DNA of 64,000 nucleotides from Hydractinia symbiolongicarpus. Taxonomy: Eukaryota > Cnidaria > Hydrozoa > Anthoathecata > Hydractiniidae. The notes beneath the pieces are model-generated. The model was given only the letters and a program-made list of their open reading frames with translations, searched no databases and was not told the origin of the DNA. The translations under genes were made by a program, and so were the position numbers. Positions 62,597 through 64,000 of the stretch are shown here, piece by piece. Positions within the stretch are counted from its first letter, which is position 1, and the number at the start of each line of letters is the position of its first letter. The DNA lies in contig NC_079883.1 of NCBI RefSeq assembly GCF_029227915.1, forward strand, positions 16,556,001-16,620,000, written 5' to 3'.

Positions 62597-64000
62597 ATGG
62601 CCTCTTGCAGCCTAATGAAGGTCTTACACGTATATCACGTGGTCGTACGTGCCTGCGCAAGTTACCATTGGTCTAATCCTTCTACTCTCAATGGACTAGG
62701 ACGTCCCAAGTTGTTTTCCATTGCGTCACGGCTTTATAACACCGTCAACTACGTGCACAGGCCTTTAAAGGCTGTAATATGGTCATTTGCAGCCTAACAA
62801 AGGCCTTTCACGTATATCACGTGGTTGCACGTGCCTGCGCAAGTTACGAGCGGACTAATCCCTCCAATGTCATTGGACTATGACGTCCCAAGTGGTTTTC
62901 CATTGCGCCATGGCGTTATAACACCGTCAACTACGCGTGCAGGCCTCAAAAGACTGTAATATGGCCTCTTGCAGCATAATAAAGGCCTTTCACGTATATC
63001 ACGTGCTTGCACGTGCCTGCGCAGGTTACCGTTGGTCTAATTTTTCCACTCTTAATGGACTACGACGTCTCAAGTGGTTTTCCATTGCGCCATGGCGTTA
63101 TAACACCGTCAACTACGGGTGCAGGCCTCCAAAGGCTGTAATATGGCCTCTTGCAGCATAAGAAAGGCCTTACACGCATATCATGTGTTTCCACGTGCCT
63201 ATGCAGGTTACCATTGGTCTAATTATTCCACTCTCAATGGACTACGACGTCCCAAATTGTTTTCCATTGCGCCATGACTTTATAACACCGTCAACTACGT
63301 GTACAGGCGTCTAAAGGCTGTACTATGGCATTTTGCAGCCTAATAAAGGTCGTACACACAAATCGCGTTGTTCCACGTGCCTGCACTAGTTACGATCGGA
63401 CTAATCCCTCCACTCTCAATGGACTACGACATTCAAAGTTGTTTTCCATTGCGCCATGACTTTATAACACCGTCAACTACAGGTACAGGCCTCTAAAGGC
63501 TGTAACATGGCCTCTTGCAGCCTAATAAAGGTCGTACACATAAATCGCGTTGTTCCACGTGCCTGGGCGAGTTACGATCAATCTAATCCCTCCACTCTCA
63601 TTAGACTATGACGTCCCAAGTGGTTTTTCATTGCGCCATTGTGTTATAACACCGTCAACTACAGATACAGGACTCAAAAGGCTGTAATATGGCCTCTTGC
63701 AGCCTAAAAAAGGCCTTACACGTATATCACGTGGTCGTACGTGCCTGCGCAAGTTACCATTGGTCTAATCCTTCTACTCTCAATAGACTAGGACGTCCCA
63801 AGTTGTTTTCCATTGCGTCACAGCTTTATAACACCGTCAACTACGTGCACAGGCCTTTAAAGGCTGTAATATGGTCATTTGCAGCCTAACAAAGGCCTTT
63901 CACCTATATCACGTGGTTGCACGTGCCTGCGCAAGTTACGAGCGGACTAATCCCTCCAATGTCATTGGACTATGACGTCCCAAGTGGTTTTCCATTGCGC
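62597..64000 (+). repeat. HOR domain, final section (L1-L4, X, L5-L7), cut by window end
   Basis: L1 62597 (sharing CTAATGAAGGTCTTAC with 60049, offset 2,548 bp = 14 x 182), L2 62779, L3 62961, L4 63143, X 63325, L5 63507, L6 63689 with CCTAAAAAAGG, L7 63871 running off the end. 63325 onward matches 56955 onward at offset 6,370 bp, that is the second third of the 27-monomer unit. The array evidently continues beyond the window. Confidence 0.9.
63325..63506 (+). repeat. X-type monomer (ACTAGT-bearing), representative copy
   Basis: X monomers carry the B-state box followed by GCCTGCACTAGTTACGATCGG, here given only by its key part ACTAGT. In most right-side copies the usual GACGTC is changed to GACATTC or GACATCC. 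I count about 30 ACTAGT-bearing monomers in the window, from about 413 to 63387. They are spread irregularly on the left and mainly between L4 and L5 on the right. X is the optional tenth member of the HOR. Confidence 0.87.

Larger units (their letters stand above)
1..64000 (+). repeat. 182-bp satellite array, about 352 head-to-tail monomers, filling the window
   Basis: Every part of the window can be laid out as monomers of about 182 bp. Taking the ATG in ATATGGC as the monomer start, starts fall at 2, 184 and so on, and almost all later starts are 182 bp apart. All monomers run in the same direction; I see no inverted segment. Near-constant landmarks in order are TTGCAG, AATAAA, CACGTGCCTG, GACGTCC, TTTCCATTGCG and ATAACACCGTCAACTAC. 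Monomer 30937-31118 counts to A43 C49 G37 T53. No gene-like reading frame, intron, tRNA, rRNA or transposon end interrupts the array. Recurrent 201-bp reading frames run from this ATG to a TAA in the next monomer, and because 182 is not a multiple of 3 no frame stays open. A eukaryotic centromeric or pericentromeric satellite is the likely class, inferred from monomer size and HOR structure. The species is unknown. Confidence 0.97.

Noticed and set aside
285-63889. Over 100 short reading frames of 60-163 codons on the displayed strand, with similar predicted proteins
   Set aside because: They recur once per monomer, start at the same ATG and end at the same stop in the next monomer. 182 is not divisible by 3, so no frame persists. 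The longer ones (163 codons at 3508, 22254 and 32073) arise where a 172-bp monomer shifts the frame. No conserved domain, signal peptide or start context is seen.
1-64000. CRISPR array
   Set aside because: The period is regular, but whole 182-bp units are conserved. There are no short repeats separated by unique spacers and no cas-like genes.
1-64000. 5S rDNA, tRNA or tRNA-derived tandem array
   Set aside because: I see no 5S core, no tRNA cloverleaf and no convincing Pol III A and B boxes. The GTTACGATCGG stretch resembles a B box only loosely.
1-64000. CENP-B box in the monomer
   Set aside because: No stretch with the TTCG....A..CGGG core was found in either monomer state on either strand by eye.
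1-64000. Transposon or retroelement insertion
   Set aside because: No terminal repeats, target-site duplications, poly-A tails or polymerase/transposase reading frames interrupt the monomers.
1-64000. Telomeric or subtelomeric repeats
   Set aside because: No TTAGGG, TTTAGGG or TTAGG arrays seen on either strand.
1-64000. Assignment to a named satellite or species
   Set aside because: A 182-bp length alone is shared by many unrelated satellites, and I do not recognise this sequence. A search of the monomer against satellite and genome databases would decide.
1-64000. Inverted segments within the array
   Set aside because: The orientation landmarks (TTGCAG, GACGTCC, ATAACACCGTCAACTAC) appear in the same order and strand throughout; no reversed monomer was found.

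Overview
The whole window is one uninterrupted tandem satellite array. I find no gene, RNA gene, transposon, telomere motif or unique flank anywhere in the 64 kb. The basic monomer is 182 bp, about 352 copies, all head-to-tail in the same orientation. A hand count of one monomer (30937-31118) gives 47% GC and 10 CpG, which is what its base composition predicts, so CpG is not depleted. Nucleosome-sized monomers with several levels of higher-order repeat (HOR) are typical of eukaryotic centromeric or pericentromeric satellite. I cannot name the species or confirm the chromosomal position, and I do not recognise the monomer as a named satellite. Short reading frames of 60-163 codons recur on one strand because each monomer has an ATG near its start and a stop just inside the next. 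They are by-products of the repeat.

Layout. (1) About 1-9.7 kb: a 5,093-bp block and its tandem copy (5094 to about 9665, with a 354-bp internal deletion). Each contains a nested 2,006-bp duplication. (2) About 10.1-21.0 kb: a 5,463-bp block followed by a 5,275-bp copy lacking one 188-bp monomer, with nested 1,454-bp and 1,275-bp duplications. (3) About 21.5-22.76 kb: a cassette of left-type monomers that reappears at about 31.5-32.58 kb and in shortened form at 39.48-40.03 kb. (4) About 22.8-64 kb: a more regular domain built on a nine-monomer HOR (1,638 bp, here named L1 to L9) with an optional tenth monomer X (1,820 bp). From 40393 to 63689 the register is exactly 128 x 182 bp. This domain holds further segmental copies (910, 1,475 and 4,914 bp). 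The most striking is a 27-monomer super-unit (4,914 bp = 3 x 1,638) present as two nearly identical tandem copies, 49311-54224 and 54225-59138.

Monomer anatomy. Bases 25-52 of the monomer exist in two states at a fixed place. The A state contains ATCACGTG (an E-box) and lies in a dyad-rich stretch. The B state replaces it with ATCGCGTT. In the nine-monomer unit the order is A A A A B A A A B. Other near-constant features are an AATAAA hexamer, a GACGTC site and a conserved core (ATAACACCGTCAACTAC) near which several chimeric junctions fall. Left-side monomers vary in length (172, 179, 188 bp), while the right side is nearly uniform, suggesting domains of different age or homogenisation. Names L1-L9, X and Y are my own labels.
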